From Streptomyces sp. JH14 (GTDB lineage Bacteria > Actinomycetota > Actinomycetes > Streptomycetales > Streptomycetaceae), in assembly GCF_029428675.1 (NCBI RefSeq), contig NZ_JAJNEL010000001.1:5580001-5644000 (forward strand): a stretch of 64,000 nt of DNA, written 5' to 3'. The translations under genes were made by a program, and so were the position numbers. Below the pieces are notes generated by a model. It saw nothing but the letters and a program-made list of their open reading frames with translations. It had not been told where the DNA came from and did not search any database. Position 1 is the stretch's first letter, and each line of letters opens with the position of its first letter. Of this stretch, positions 25,316 through 33,632 are shown one piece after another.

Positions 25316-25714
25316 GTGCCCTACGACCGCACCGTGAGCGCGGACGGAACGTTCGAGGAGATCGTGCAGGCCGTTCGTCAGGCCCTGGCAGATAAGGGTT
25401 TCGGCGTCCTGACGGAGATCGACGTCCAGGCCACTCTCAAGACCAAGCTCGATCACGACATGGGGCCGTACCTGATCCTCGGCGCGTGCAACCCAACCCT
25501 TGCTCACCGGGCTCTGGAAGCCGACCGCTCGATCGGACTCCTGCTTCCCTGCAACGTTGTCGTCCGGGCCGACGGCGACCAGGTCCTCGTGCAGGCCGTC
25601 GACCCCGCCATCATGGTCACCCTCAGCGGCCTCGACGCCATGAGACCCATCGCAGAGGAGGCCACCCGTCGCCTCGGCGCAGCCTTCACCTCCGTCAAGG
25701 AAGCCCGCGCCTGA
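25316..25714 (+). CDS. DUF302 family protein
   Basis: Small protein of 132 residues with the DUF302 fold: FEEIVQAVRQALADKGFGVLTEIDV, YLILGACNPTLAHRAL and IGLLLPCNVVVR are the family's conserved blocks, with a cysteine at each of the two turns (GACNP and LPCNV). The function of DUF302 is unknown. It often occurs in sulfur or redox loci. GTG 25316 is preferred because GAGGTGGG lies 6 nt upstream, whereas the in-frame ATG 25292 has no ribosome site. Operator O3 precedes it. Confidence 0.85.
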   Translation: MPYDRTVSADGTFEEIVQAVRQALADKGFGVLTEIDVQATLKTKLDHDMGPYLILGACNPTLAHRALEADRSIGLLLPCNVVVRADGDQVLVQAVDPAIMVTLSGLDAMRPIAEEATRRLGAAFTSVKEARA

Positions 25715-26099
25715 CCGTGATCTCCGCTGCGTCCGCGTATCACCGCCGGTTACCTGCCCACCGGCGCCCTCACCGCCGATGCTCTCTCTCCCCACCATCG
25801 GTGGCCGGGGGACGCCTCCTGCCCGGCCGGTTCCTGCTGGTCACCGGCCTGCCTGGGCACGTGGGTGTCCTGGCAGCCCACCTCGGACGAGCTGCGAGTG
25901 CTCGATGACCCGGACTTCGTCCCCGGCAGGGGCATGAACCCGCGGATCTCCTGAGGCAGCAGCATGGGCAGTCCGCAGTCGGAGGCGGCCTTCAGCGCGC
26001 CGCTCGTGTTCGCGACCGCCACGGTCACCTGTCCTGGCCGCCGCAGCTATCTCACCTGGAGAGCAGGGCGCGCCCGCTGATCAGTCGTAGGACGCGTCG
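25715..26099. other. 385-nt region without a supported gene
   Basis: Reading frames here are short, lack a ribosome site and match nothing I recognise. The stretch lies between the DUF302 gene and the convergent methyltransferase gene and may hold eroded coding sequence. Confidence 0.4.
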
Positions 26100-26687
26100 T
26101 CAACGGTGGACGGCGCGGACCACTGTGTCCAGAGCTTCGGCTTCTCCGACTGGGCGTCGCGCCACCTCGGCGAGGACGATGTCGGCGCACGGTTCCCACG
26201 CCGCCCTGACCTGCTCGACGCTGGTCAGCACCCGCGGGTCCTGCGGGCCTCCGGTGCCGTGCTCGAGGTTGGCGACGTCATGGCCGACCAGCAGCAGAGT
26301 GCCGGCCGGCCGGACTGCGCGGCGGGCGTTCTTTAGTACGCCTGCCATGTCCTGTCGGGGAAGGTGGAGATAGGAGATGACGACGAGGTCGTACGCTGCC
26401 TCTTCGGGGGTGTGCTGGGTGACGTCGGCCACCTCCGCCCTTATCGCCCATCGGTGGTGGGCGGCAGCGTCGGTGATCCGGCGGACGGCGACCGGTGAGA
26501 AGTCGACCGCGTCCACGCGCCAGCCGCGGCTCGCCAGCCACACGGCGTTGCGCCCCTCGCCCGCCGCCAGGTCCAGAGCCCGCCCGGGCTCCAGTCCGGC
26601 TGCCTCTCGGACCACCCACCGGTTCGGCTCGGCCGACCACACGCGTTCCGCAGCGCGATAGCGATCGTCCCAAGCGCCCGCGTCCAT
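26100..26687 (-). CDS. Class I SAM-dependent methyltransferase
   Basis: Methyltransferase of 195 residues with motif I LDLAAGEGRNAVWLA (about 38-52), an acidic residue ending strand 2 (VDAVDFS) and the DLVVISYLHLP motif IV region. The start MDAGAWDDRYRAAERVWS resembles TehB-like and thiol-methyltransferase-like small enzymes that modify thiols or chalcogenides. In this sulfur context a thiol or sulfide substrate is possible but unproven. It lies downstream of the second CstB-like gene on the same strand with a 136-nt gap. Confidence 0.85.
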   Translation of the reverse strand: MDAGAWDDRYRAAERVWSAEPNRWVVREAAGLEPGRALDLAAGEGRNAVWLASRGWRVDAVDFSPVAVRRITDAAAHHRWAIRAEVADVTQHTPEEAAYDLVVISYLHLPRQDMAGVLKNARRAVRPAGTLLLVGHDVANLEHGTGGPQDPRVLTSVEQVRAAWEPCADIVLAEVARRPVGEAEALDTVVRAVHR

Positions 26688-26823
26688 GTCTCGTCCTCCA
26701 TTGCCCGGTCGATCGCGCTTCGCGAGCCGGTTTTGTCCGTGCTGACGTCACGCTACAGATGTTGCGAGGGCCGTCCCGGCAGCCTCCAGGGGTCGGTGTT
26801 CCGCGCACTGGAGACGCTGGTTG

Positions 26824-28197
26824 TCAGGAGGTGGCAGCCCAGGCGCCATAGCCCCCCAGCACGTCGGAAACGTCCGCGTACCCGTGGTGCCGCAGCAAGC
26901 TGGCGGCGATGGAGGAGCGGTGGCCGCCGGCGCAGTGCAGGACGACCGGACGGGCCGGGTCGATCTCCTCGATGCGGGTGGGGAGTTCGCCCAGCGGGAT
27001 GTGGAGGGCCTCGTCGATCTGCCCGTTCACGCTGCGCTCGCCGCAGTTGCGTACATCGATCACGAGCGGCGGTTCATCGCCCCGCAGAGCGGCACGCAGC
27101 TGCGCGGCTGTGAGGCGGCTTGCGGGTGTGACCTCGTCCCCGAGCGCGGCGAGGGCGTCGTCGGGGCCGCGCAGGTATCCGCCGACCCGGTCGAAGCCGA
27201 TGCGGGCCAGGCGGGTGACGATTTCCTCCTCGCGGTTCTGTGGGGCCAGCACGAGGAGTTCGTCGGCGGGGGAGAGCACGGTTCCGGCCTGTTCGGCGAA
27301 GCGGCCGTCGGCAGGCACGTTGACCGCTCCGCGTACGTGGCCGGCGCCGAACTCCTGCGGGTCACGGGCGTCGACGACCACCGCGCCCTCGGCACGGCGG
27401 GCGAGGAACTCCTCGACCGTGAGAGGACGCGGGGCGGTGGCCGGGTCGTGCAGAGCGCGGTCGCGCCGGTTGAGGTCGGCGTCATAGGCGAAGTAGCCGG
27501 GCGCGGCGGCCTGCCCGGCGGTGACGATGGCCACGAAGTCCTCGCGGCTCATCGGCGCGCAGGCGTAATTGGTGGCGCGTTGCTGTCCGATGGTCGACTG
27601 CTTCTCGGACGACAGGTTCTTGCCGCAGGCGGAGCCCGCGCCGTGGGCAGGGAAGACCCGCACGTCGTTCGGCAGGCCCATCAGCTTGCCCTGCACGCTG
27701 TCGTACAGCATCGCGCCGAGCTCCTCCGCTGTCACACCGGAGGAAGCGAGCAGATCCGGACGTCCGACATCGCCGATGAACAGGGCGTCGCCCGTCAGCA
27801 CGCCGTAGGGCACTGCGTCCCCGGCGTGCTCGCGGACGAGGACACTGATCGACTCGGGAGTGTGCCCGGGGGTTTCCAAGATCTCCAGGGTCACGTCACC
27901 CAAGTCGATCCGGTCCCCTTCCACGAGATGACGCACCGGGTACTCGGTCTCGGCGCGGCGGCCGTAGCCGATCCAGGCCCCGGTGCGGGCCGCCATCTCC
28001 AGGTGCCCGGCCACGAAGTCCGCATGGAAGTGCGTGTTGATCACACCGACGACGGTGAACCCGCGAGCCTCGGCATCTGCCAGGTACTCGCTGACATCAC
28101 GCCGAGGATCCACGACCACGGCGTGACCGCTGGTCTCGTCGGCGATCATGTACGACGCCTGGGACAGGCAGTCCAGGTAGTACTGGGCGAAGAACAC
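26824..28197 (-). CDS. CstB-like persulfide dioxygenase-rhodanese fusion (copy 2)
   Basis: Protein of 457 residues with the same three-part plan as copy 1: a metallo-beta-lactamase-fold dioxygenase with H56-F-H58-A-D60-F, a middle rhodanese-like domain whose loop (LAPQNREEE) lacks cysteine, and a C-terminal rhodanese with C422 in CAGGHRSS. The two copies are clearly diverged paralogs, so functional specialisation is possible. GTG 28197 is set by a perfect GGAGG 5 nt upstream. Operators O4 and O5 lie in its promoter region. Confidence 0.88.
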   Translation of the reverse strand: MFFAQYYLDCLSQASYMIADETSGHAVVVDPRRDVSEYLADAEARGFTVVGVINTHFHADFVAGHLEMAARTGAWIGYGRRAETEYPVRHLVEGDRIDLGDVTLEILETPGHTPESISVLVREHAGDAVPYGVLTGDALFIGDVGRPDLLASSGVTAEELGAMLYDSVQGKLMGLPNDVRVFPAHGAGSACGKNLSSEKQSTIGQQRATNYACAPMSREDFVAIVTAGQAAAPGYFAYDADLNRRDRALHDPATAPRPLTVEEFLARRAEGAVVVDARDPQEFGAGHVRGAVNVPADGRFAEQAGTVLSPADELLVLAPQNREEEIVTRLARIGFDRVGGYLRGPDDALAALGDEVTPASRLTAAQLRAALRGDEPPLVIDVRNCGERSVNGQIDEALHIPLGELPTRIEEIDPARPVVLHCAGGHRSSIAASLLRHHGYADVSDVLGGYGAWAATS

Positions 28198-28286
28198 AGA
28201 AACCTCCGAAACCACAGGCGGACGTCGCGGCCCGCCGCCGGCCCCCGTCGAAAATGCGCACAGGCAGCGCGTCCTCGAAGCGCTCC

Positions 28287-28304
28287 TATACCTGGGGGGG
28301 TATA
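28287..28304. promoter_or_regulatory. CsoR/CstR-type operator O4
   Basis: TATACCTGGGGGGGTATA, upstream of CstB-like copy 2. Its 16-nt core (28288-28303) is the exact reverse complement of O5. Confidence 0.75.
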
Positions 28305-28342
28305 TGTCATGCACGGTAACCGTGTGAGCGTCGAGGCGTCAA

Positions 28343-28358
28343 ATACCCCCCCAGGTAT
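28343..28358. promoter_or_regulatory. CsoR/CstR-type operator O5
   Basis: ATACCCCCCCAGGTAT, the exact inverted copy of the O4 core with centres 55 bp apart. It faces the DsrE-like gene, so the divergent pair appears to be controlled from both sides. Confidence 0.75.
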
Positions 28359-28406
28359 CTTGGGGCCGGTGTGGTCGCCGGATCCAGGTGTGGGAGGCTG
28401 CGGGGC

Positions 28407-28747
28407 GTGCCCACCATCCGAACGGACACCGTCCGCGTCGTCTGTCGCCGCCCCCAGCCCGACCGCGTCGCACGGGCCACCATGAACCTGCTGGCCGCAG
28501 CAGACCGGCCGCTGGACGTAGAGGTCGTCCTTTATGGCGCGGGCATCGATCTGACCCTCGACCGGACGTCGGTCGATAAAGCGGCGGCGCTGCACGAAGC
28601 AGGCGCCCGCGTACTCGCGCCAACGCCCGCAAGGGCCGCGGGCTGACAGCGCAGGCTCTTCCTTCGTGGGCCGGCGTCGTGGACGCGGCCGTCTGGCATA
28701 TCGCCTTGCGGCAGCATCAGGGGTGGTCGCTCGTTCCGGTCTGGTGA
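28407..28747 (+). pseudogene. DsrE-like small sulfur-relay protein, frameshifted
   Basis: The first 79 codons (GTG 28407 to TGA 28646) encode a DsrE/DsrF-like N-terminus: VRVVCRRPQ, AATMNLLAA-type helix, LDVEVVLYGAGIDL and HEAGARVLA. After about 28618 homology continues in the next frame: NARKGRGLTAQALPSWAGVV, then AVWHIALRQHQGWSLVPVW to TGA 28747, which is the usual DsrE ending (a receiver helix followed by QxxGW). A small deletion near 28618 therefore breaks the gene and removes the place where a cysteine (LAC) is usual. It may be a pseudogene or a sequencing error. O5 precedes it. Confidence 0.6.
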
Positions 28748-28850
28748 CGCTTCGCCTGTTTGCCGCAAGATCACCACGGTGCCCCAGGGGGCTTCGGCTC
28801 AGGTGTTGTCGGCGGCCCGTCCCCGCCGCGCGCGGAGTGGCACCCGGAAC

Positions 28851-29440
28851 GGTTCATTCGGCCGCGCCTGGCAGGACGGCGCCGATCGCATTCACCAGCC
28901 CGGTGTGCGCATGGGACATGACGAGCTGGACGCCGGTCAGGCCGCGGGTGATGAGGGGCGCAGGAAGGCGAGCCAGCCGGCGCCGTCCTCGGCGGTGGCG
29001 ACGTCGATGCCGAGGCGGTGCCCGTCGGCGTTGACGCCGACCGCGATCAGCACGTGGACGTTGATGATTCGGCCACCCTCGCGGACCTTCTGGGCCAGGC
29101 ATCGACCCAGCCGAACGCATAGCGGCCCGCGTCCAGTGGCCGGTTGCGGAAGGCGGCGACCTGTTCATTGAAGTGCTTGGTCATCGCGCTGACCTGGGAC
29201 TTCGGCAGCTGGGTCACTCCGAGGGACTCTGCGACTTCTCCACCCGCCCGGTACTGACACCGAGCAGATAGGCGGTGGCGACCACCGAGATCAGACCCTG
29301 CTCGGCCCTGCGGCGACGCTTCAGCAACCAGGTCGGGAAATAACTCCCGGTCCGGAGCTTGGGGATGGCGAGTTCGACAGTCCCGGCCCGGGTGTCCCAC
29401 TCACGCGGACGGTAGCCGTTGCGTTGGTTGACACGTTGGT
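28851..29440 (-). pseudogene. IS256-family transposase relic
   Basis: Three frames on the minus strand together give recognisable IS256 transposase segments: YRPREWDTRAGTVELAIPKL and YLLGVSTGRVEK, then LPKSQVSAMTKHFNEQVAAF and FRNRPLDAGRYAFGWVDA, then LITRGLTGVQLVMSHAHTGL followed by a premature stop. Frameshifts occur near 29220 and 29060, and both ends are missing. It marks past insertion or recombination inside the island. Confidence 0.8.
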
Positions 29441-29468
29441 CGATGACCTGCCCGTCGCGTACACCCCG

Positions 29469-29527
29469 CCCCGGTACCGGGGATCGCGCCCGGTCGAACA
29501 TGCGAGACCGTCCCGGGGGCGCGATCC
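29469..29527. repeat. Inverted repeats upstream of the metal ATPase
   Basis: CCCCGGTACCGGGG (29469-29482) is a perfect 14-bp palindrome. Overlapping it, GGATCGCGCCC (29481-29491) pairs with GGGCGCGATCC (29517-29527). They could be an operator, a terminator of eroded upstream genes or an insertion-sequence scar. The rest of 29528-29807 holds no supported gene and must contain the ATPase promoter. Confidence 0.5.
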
Positions 29528-29807
29528 TTGGGCTCGGAGGCACCGTCGGAGTAGATACGTACCTTCAGGCGGTAGGACGACGGGCGCCGACCACACTGAC
29601 CGTTGTCCGCTCGACTTGTTCTCTGAGGGATCTGGCCGCGAGCGTCGACCCGAACGTTCGATGCCAGATGTGTATTCGCCGAATCCGAGGGCCGCCTTCA
29701 CTGGTCCCGCACTCCACAGGGCCCTGTTGAGCGGACCGAACGGCTCTGGCGGGAGCACCGGCTGGTGCGGTGTGCTGGACAGAGAGCCGGGGCGAACGGA
29801 GTGCACG

Positions 29808-32138
29808 GTGAACCGACGGGATGACGAACGAACGGATGCACGGACGGCAAGTGCTCGCGCCCGCGGGTGGCTGGAGCCGGTACTGCTCGCGGTCACCGCC
29901 GGCGCCCTGATGGCGGGCGGTATCGCGTGGCTTGGCGGATCCGGGCCGGTCGCGGCCGCGTGCTGGGCGGCTGGGACCGCCGCAGCGATCCTCCCGGCCC
30001 TGGCCTGGGTGATCGGCGCGCTGCGGCGCGGCCGGGCCGGGGTCGACCTGATCGCTGTCCTCGCTCTGGCCGGCACCCTGGCCACGGGCGAGTATCTGGC
30101 CGGGGCGTTGATCGCGCTCATGCTCGCCACCGGCCGCTGGCTGGACGCCGCGGCCGAACGCCGCGCCTCGCACGACCTGCGCCATCTCCTGGAGCACGCC
30201 CCGCGGTCGGCTCGCCGCCGAACCGGGGGCGAAGTGCGGACGGTGCCGTTGAGCGAGGTCCGGGTGGGTGACCTGCTGGTGGTCGGTCCCGGCGAGGTCG
30301 TCCCCGTCGACGGGCGCATCGAGGACGGCACCGCTGTCCTGGACGAGTCCGTCCTCACCGGGGAGTCCCTCCAAGTCGAACGAACCGCAGGCGAGACGGT
30401 GCGCAGTGGCGGCGTCAACGCCGGCACCGCCTTCGAGCTGCGGGCCTGTGCGACCGAGCGGGACAGCACCTACGCCGAGATTGTCCGCCTCGCGCAGCAG
30501 GCCGGTGCCGAGAGTGCCCCGGTGATCCGGCTGGCGGACCGGTACGCCGCGTGGTTCCTGCCGCTGTCGCTGGCCGTGGCGGGGCTGGCCTGGCTGGTCA
30601 GCGGCTCGGCCGTGCGGGCGGTGGCTGTCTTGGTGGTCGCCACCCCGTGCCCGCTCTTGCTCGCCGCGCCCGTCGCGATCGTCTCCGGGCTGTCCCGCGC
30701 CGCCCGTCAGGGCGTGGTGATCCGTGACGGCGCCGCTCTGGAGACCCTCGGCCGCGCCCGCACCTTGATCCTCGACAAGACCGGCACTCTCACCACCGGC
30801 CGTCCCCGCGTGATCGACGTTGCCGCTGCGCCTGGCCACACCCCCGCCGAGGTCCTCGCCCTGGCCACCTCCGTCGACCAGTACTCTCCCCACGTCCTCG
30901 CCCGGGCGATCACCGACGAAGCCCATGCTCGTGGCCTGGCGTTCGCCCCGGTTCGCGACGTCTCGGAGGAACCCGGGCGCGGCGCCACCGGCCGTGTCGG
31001 CAGCAGGGTGGTGAGCGTCGGCAAGCACGCCGGCACGTCCCTGCCTGCCTGGGCCCGGGCCGCAGACAACCGCGCGACCCTGGACGGCGCCGCCGTTGCC
31101 TGGCTCACCACTGACAGCACGCTCAGCGGAGCGATCCTGCTGCGCGACCCGCTGCGTCATGACGCTCCGCGTACCCTGCGGCGCCTGCGTGAGGCCGGCA
31201 TCCAGCGCCTGCTCATGCTCACCGGAGACCGCGCCGAGCCGGCCCGCGAGATCGCCGCCGTCCTTGGACTGGACGACGTTCGCGCCCAGCAGAGCCCCGC
31301 CGACAAGGTCGCCGCCGTGGAAGCCGAACGCGAGCGTGCGGTCACTGTCATGGTCGGCGACGGTGTCAACGACGCCCCGGCCCTGGCCGCCGCCGACGTC
31401 GGCGTCGCTATGGGCGCCCGCGGCTCCAGCGCCTCCTCCGAAGTCTCCGACATCGTCCTCACCACTGACCGGGTCGACCGCCTCGCGGATGCCACCACCA
31501 TTGCCGTCCGGGCCCGACGCATCGCCGTCCAAAGCTCCCTCGGCGGCATGCTGATGTCCCTCGCGGCCATGGCCGCCGCCGCCTACGGCCTGCTGCCGCC
31601 CGCCGCCGGCGCCCTGCTCCAAGAGGGCATCGACGTGGCCGTCATCCTCAACGCCCTCCGCGCCCTGCGCGTCGACCGCACCGCCCAGGTGGCGATCGAA
31701 CCGGCCACCGAGCAGCTCATCCAACGCTTCGCCGCCGAACACGACGACCTGCGCGACGTCATCGAAGCCGTCCGCGAATCCGCCGACCAGCTGTCGGAAA
31801 CGACCGGCCCGCAGGTCCTGGACGCCGTGCGCCATGTCGACCGACTCCTCACCGACCGCCTCCTCCCCCACGAGTACGCCGAGGAACACCAGCTCTACCC
31901 CGCCCTCGCCCCCGCCCTCGGCGGCCCCGAAGCCACCGCCACCATGAGCCGCGCCCACACCGAGATCCAACGCCTCGCCCGCCGCATCACCACCCACCTG
32001 CAACTCGCCGACGCCAACCACGGCCGCCTACGCCCCGAACAGATCGACGACCTCCGCGCCTGCCTCTACGGCCTGTACAGCGTGCTGCGCCTGCACTTCA
32101 CCCAGGAAGAGGAGAACTACTTCTCCCTCGCGCACTGA
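29808..32138 (+). CDS. P1B-5-type metal-transporting ATPase with C-terminal hemerythrin domain
   Basis: Heavy-metal P-type ATPase of 776 residues without an N-terminal metal-binding domain. Signatures: TGES (actuator), membrane metal site T279-P280-C281-P282 instead of CPC, D323 in LILDKTGTLT, MLTGDR and VGDGVNDAPALAAADVGVAM. The C-terminal 130 residues form a hemerythrin-like domain (LLPHEYAEEHQLYPAL, RAHTEIQRLARRI, LHFTQEEENYF) with the expected His/Glu iron ligands. A TPCP site plus a fused hemerythrin is the mark of P1B-5 ATPases, linked to Fe2+ or Ni2+ export. GTG 29808 with GGAG upstream is chosen; the codons upstream run through non-coding repeats. Confidence 0.88.
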   Translation: MNRRDDERTDARTASARARGWLEPVLLAVTAGALMAGGIAWLGGSGPVAAACWAAGTAAAILPALAWVIGALRRGRAGVDLIAVLALAGTLATGEYLAGALIALMLATGRWLDAAAERRASHDLRHLLEHAPRSARRRTGGEVRTVPLSEVRVGDLLVVGPGEVVPVDGRIEDGTAVLDESVLTGESLQVERTAGETVRSGGVNAGTAFELRACATERDSTYAEIVRLAQQAGAESAPVIRLADRYAAWFLPLSLAVAGLAWLVSGSAVRAVAVLVVATPCPLLLAAPVAIVSGLSRAARQGVVIRDGAALETLGRARTLILDKTGTLTTGRPRVIDVAAAPGHTPAEVLALATSVDQYSPHVLARAITDEAHARGLAFAPVRDVSEEPGRGATGRVGSRVVSVGKHAGTSLPAWARAADNRATLDGAAVAWLTTDSTLSGAILLRDPLRHDAPRTLRRLREAGIQRLLMLTGDRAEPAREIAAVLGLDDVRAQQSPADKVAAVEAERERAVTVMVGDGVNDAPALAAADVGVAMGARGSSASSEVSDIVLTTDRVDRLADATTIAVRARRIAVQSSLGGMLMSLAAMAAAAYGLLPPAAGALLQEGIDVAVILNALRALRVDRTAQVAIEPATEQLIQRFAAEHDDLRDVIEAVRESADQLSETTGPQVLDAVRHVDRLLTDRLLPHEYAEEHQLYPALAPALGGPEATATMSRAHTEIQRLARRITTHLQLADANHGRLRPEQIDDLRACLYGLYSVLRLHFTQEEENYFSLAH

Positions 32139-32559
32139 CCCCGGACACAGAAGCGTGCGCGACGGGCGCCGCCCACCGCACGCCAAGCGGACGAAGACAC
32201 CAGGGGGCTGCGGCTCGCAGTCTCGGACCGGACGGACCAAGCCGCCGGCCCGGTGCGGCGGCGACGTGGAGGCAAGTAGAGGAGGCCAAGGCCACCCATG
32301 GGGCCGCCATCGAGGTGATCCCGACTGGCGCGACCACCGCACGGGATGAGCGGCAGTTGCTGGTTCTGCATCCGTCCGGCCGTGCAGCCGGGGATCGCGG
32401 TCGGTGGGGCCATCCGTTCCTGGACGGTGCGGGTGCGTGCCGGGCACTCGGCGGCACGCTGCGTAATCACTCGAAAGGGTGACGTGCAGGGGCGGGAGTG
32501 CACGCGTACGGGTCGTATGGCAGGGGCGCTTCCCCCCGAGAGGCCCCGAGGAGGACATC
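32139..32559. other. 421-nt region without a supported gene
   Basis: No convincing gene. One frame (about 32270-32480) is open but has no start or ribosome site and faintly recalls an IS5-type transposase C-terminus, too weakly to call. The 3' part holds the promoter and leader of the next gene. Confidence 0.35.
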
Positions 32560-33525
32560 ATGTTCCGCCACTCGATACGCACGCTCCTGGTCGGCCTGTG
32601 CACGCTGACCGCGGCATCGCAGGCCGCCACAGCCGCGGCCCTTGCCGTACCGGCCGAGCCGCACACGGCGGTGCCCGCCACCCAGGCACTGCGCCAGCAG
32701 ACGCTCTCCGACCTCACCACCGCTATGAAAGGAGAGGCGTTCGCCTACGCCTCCTACAGCCTCTTCGGCGCTCAATCAGACCGCGAGGCCCACCCGGCTA
32801 TCGGCAAGATCTTCCGCGCCACGGCGCAGACCGAGCTGAACGAGCACCTCAAGGAGGCGGCCACGCTGGCCGGCGTGGTCGGCACGAACGCGGCCAACCT
32901 GCGCCAGTCCATCAACGGCGAGACCTACGAGCACCAGGTCATGTATCGCCGCTTCGCCGACCAGGCCCGCAAGGACGGAGACCTCGACGCCGCCAAGCTG
33001 TTCACGGAGATCGCCGCGGACGAGGGCCGCCACCGCGACGCCTACCGCACAGCACTGACGGTCGTGACCACCGGCCGCGGCACTGTCCCGGCGCCGCCGA
33101 AGGCGGACACGGTGTCGGTGCCCGCCGGCCTGCCGAAAGTAAAGGCTGCCCGCACGAAGGCCAACCTGGACACCGCCATGCACGGCGAGGCGCTCGCCCA
33201 CGCCAAGTACATGCTCTTCGCCGCTCGCGCGCGACAGACCGGCAACCCCACGCTGGCCCGCCTGTTCGAGGGCACAGCCGGGGTGGAACTACACGAACAC
33301 TTCGCCGGCGAAGCAGTCCTGGCCGGCCTGGTCCGCCCGACGAAGGACAACCTGCGCAAGGCCATCACCGGGGAGCGCAACGAAGCGAACAACCTGTACC
33401 CGGAGTTCGCCAAGCGGGCCACCGCCGTCGGCGACACCGCCGCCGCCCGCTACTTCCGCGACACCGCCGCCGACCAGGCCAAGCACGCAGCCGCCTTCCA
33501 GCAGGCGCTCAACCAACTGCACTGA
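32560..33525 (+). CDS. Secreted tandem rubrerythrin/ferritin-like diiron protein
   Basis: Protein of 321 residues. A signal peptide (about 1-28, basic start then LLVGLCTLTAASQAATAAA) precedes two ferritin-like four-helix domains (about 46-175 and 200-321). Each shows the rubrerythrin ligand pattern: GEAFAYASY, ELNEHLKEAA, ETYEHQVMY and DEGRHRDAY in the first; GEALAHAKY, ELHEHFAGEA, ERNEANNLY and DQAKHAAAF in the second, where two metal-ligand Glu positions are changed. There is no rubredoxin domain. Rubrerythrins normally act in the cytoplasm against peroxide, so an exported double version is unusual. ATG 32560 follows GAGGAGG. Confidence 0.85.
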   Translation: MFRHSIRTLLVGLCTLTAASQAATAAALAVPAEPHTAVPATQALRQQTLSDLTTAMKGEAFAYASYSLFGAQSDREAHPAIGKIFRATAQTELNEHLKEAATLAGVVGTNAANLRQSINGETYEHQVMYRRFADQARKDGDLDAAKLFTEIAADEGRHRDAYRTALTVVTTGRGTVPAPPKADTVSVPAGLPKVKAARTKANLDTAMHGEALAHAKYMLFAARARQTGNPTLARLFEGTAGVELHEHFAGEAVLAGLVRPTKDNLRKAITGERNEANNLYPEFAKRATAVGDTAAARYFRDTAADQAKHAAAFQQALNQLH

Positions 33526-33632
33526 CCCCGCGGGCTGAGCCGCGAGACCGGCCGGACACAAGGCAAGCACGTCCGGCCGGTCGACCCGTCCCATGGGGTG
33601 CCTGGGCCGCCACTGGCGCGGCTGTTGCCGCG

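Noticed and set aside
25750..26028. 92-codon frame on the minus strand
   Set aside because: No ribosome site, no family match and unusual composition; more likely eroded or non-coding.
32270..32482. Possible IS5-family transposase C-terminal fragment
   Set aside because: Only a faint resemblance over about ten residues, no start codon and no inverted repeats.
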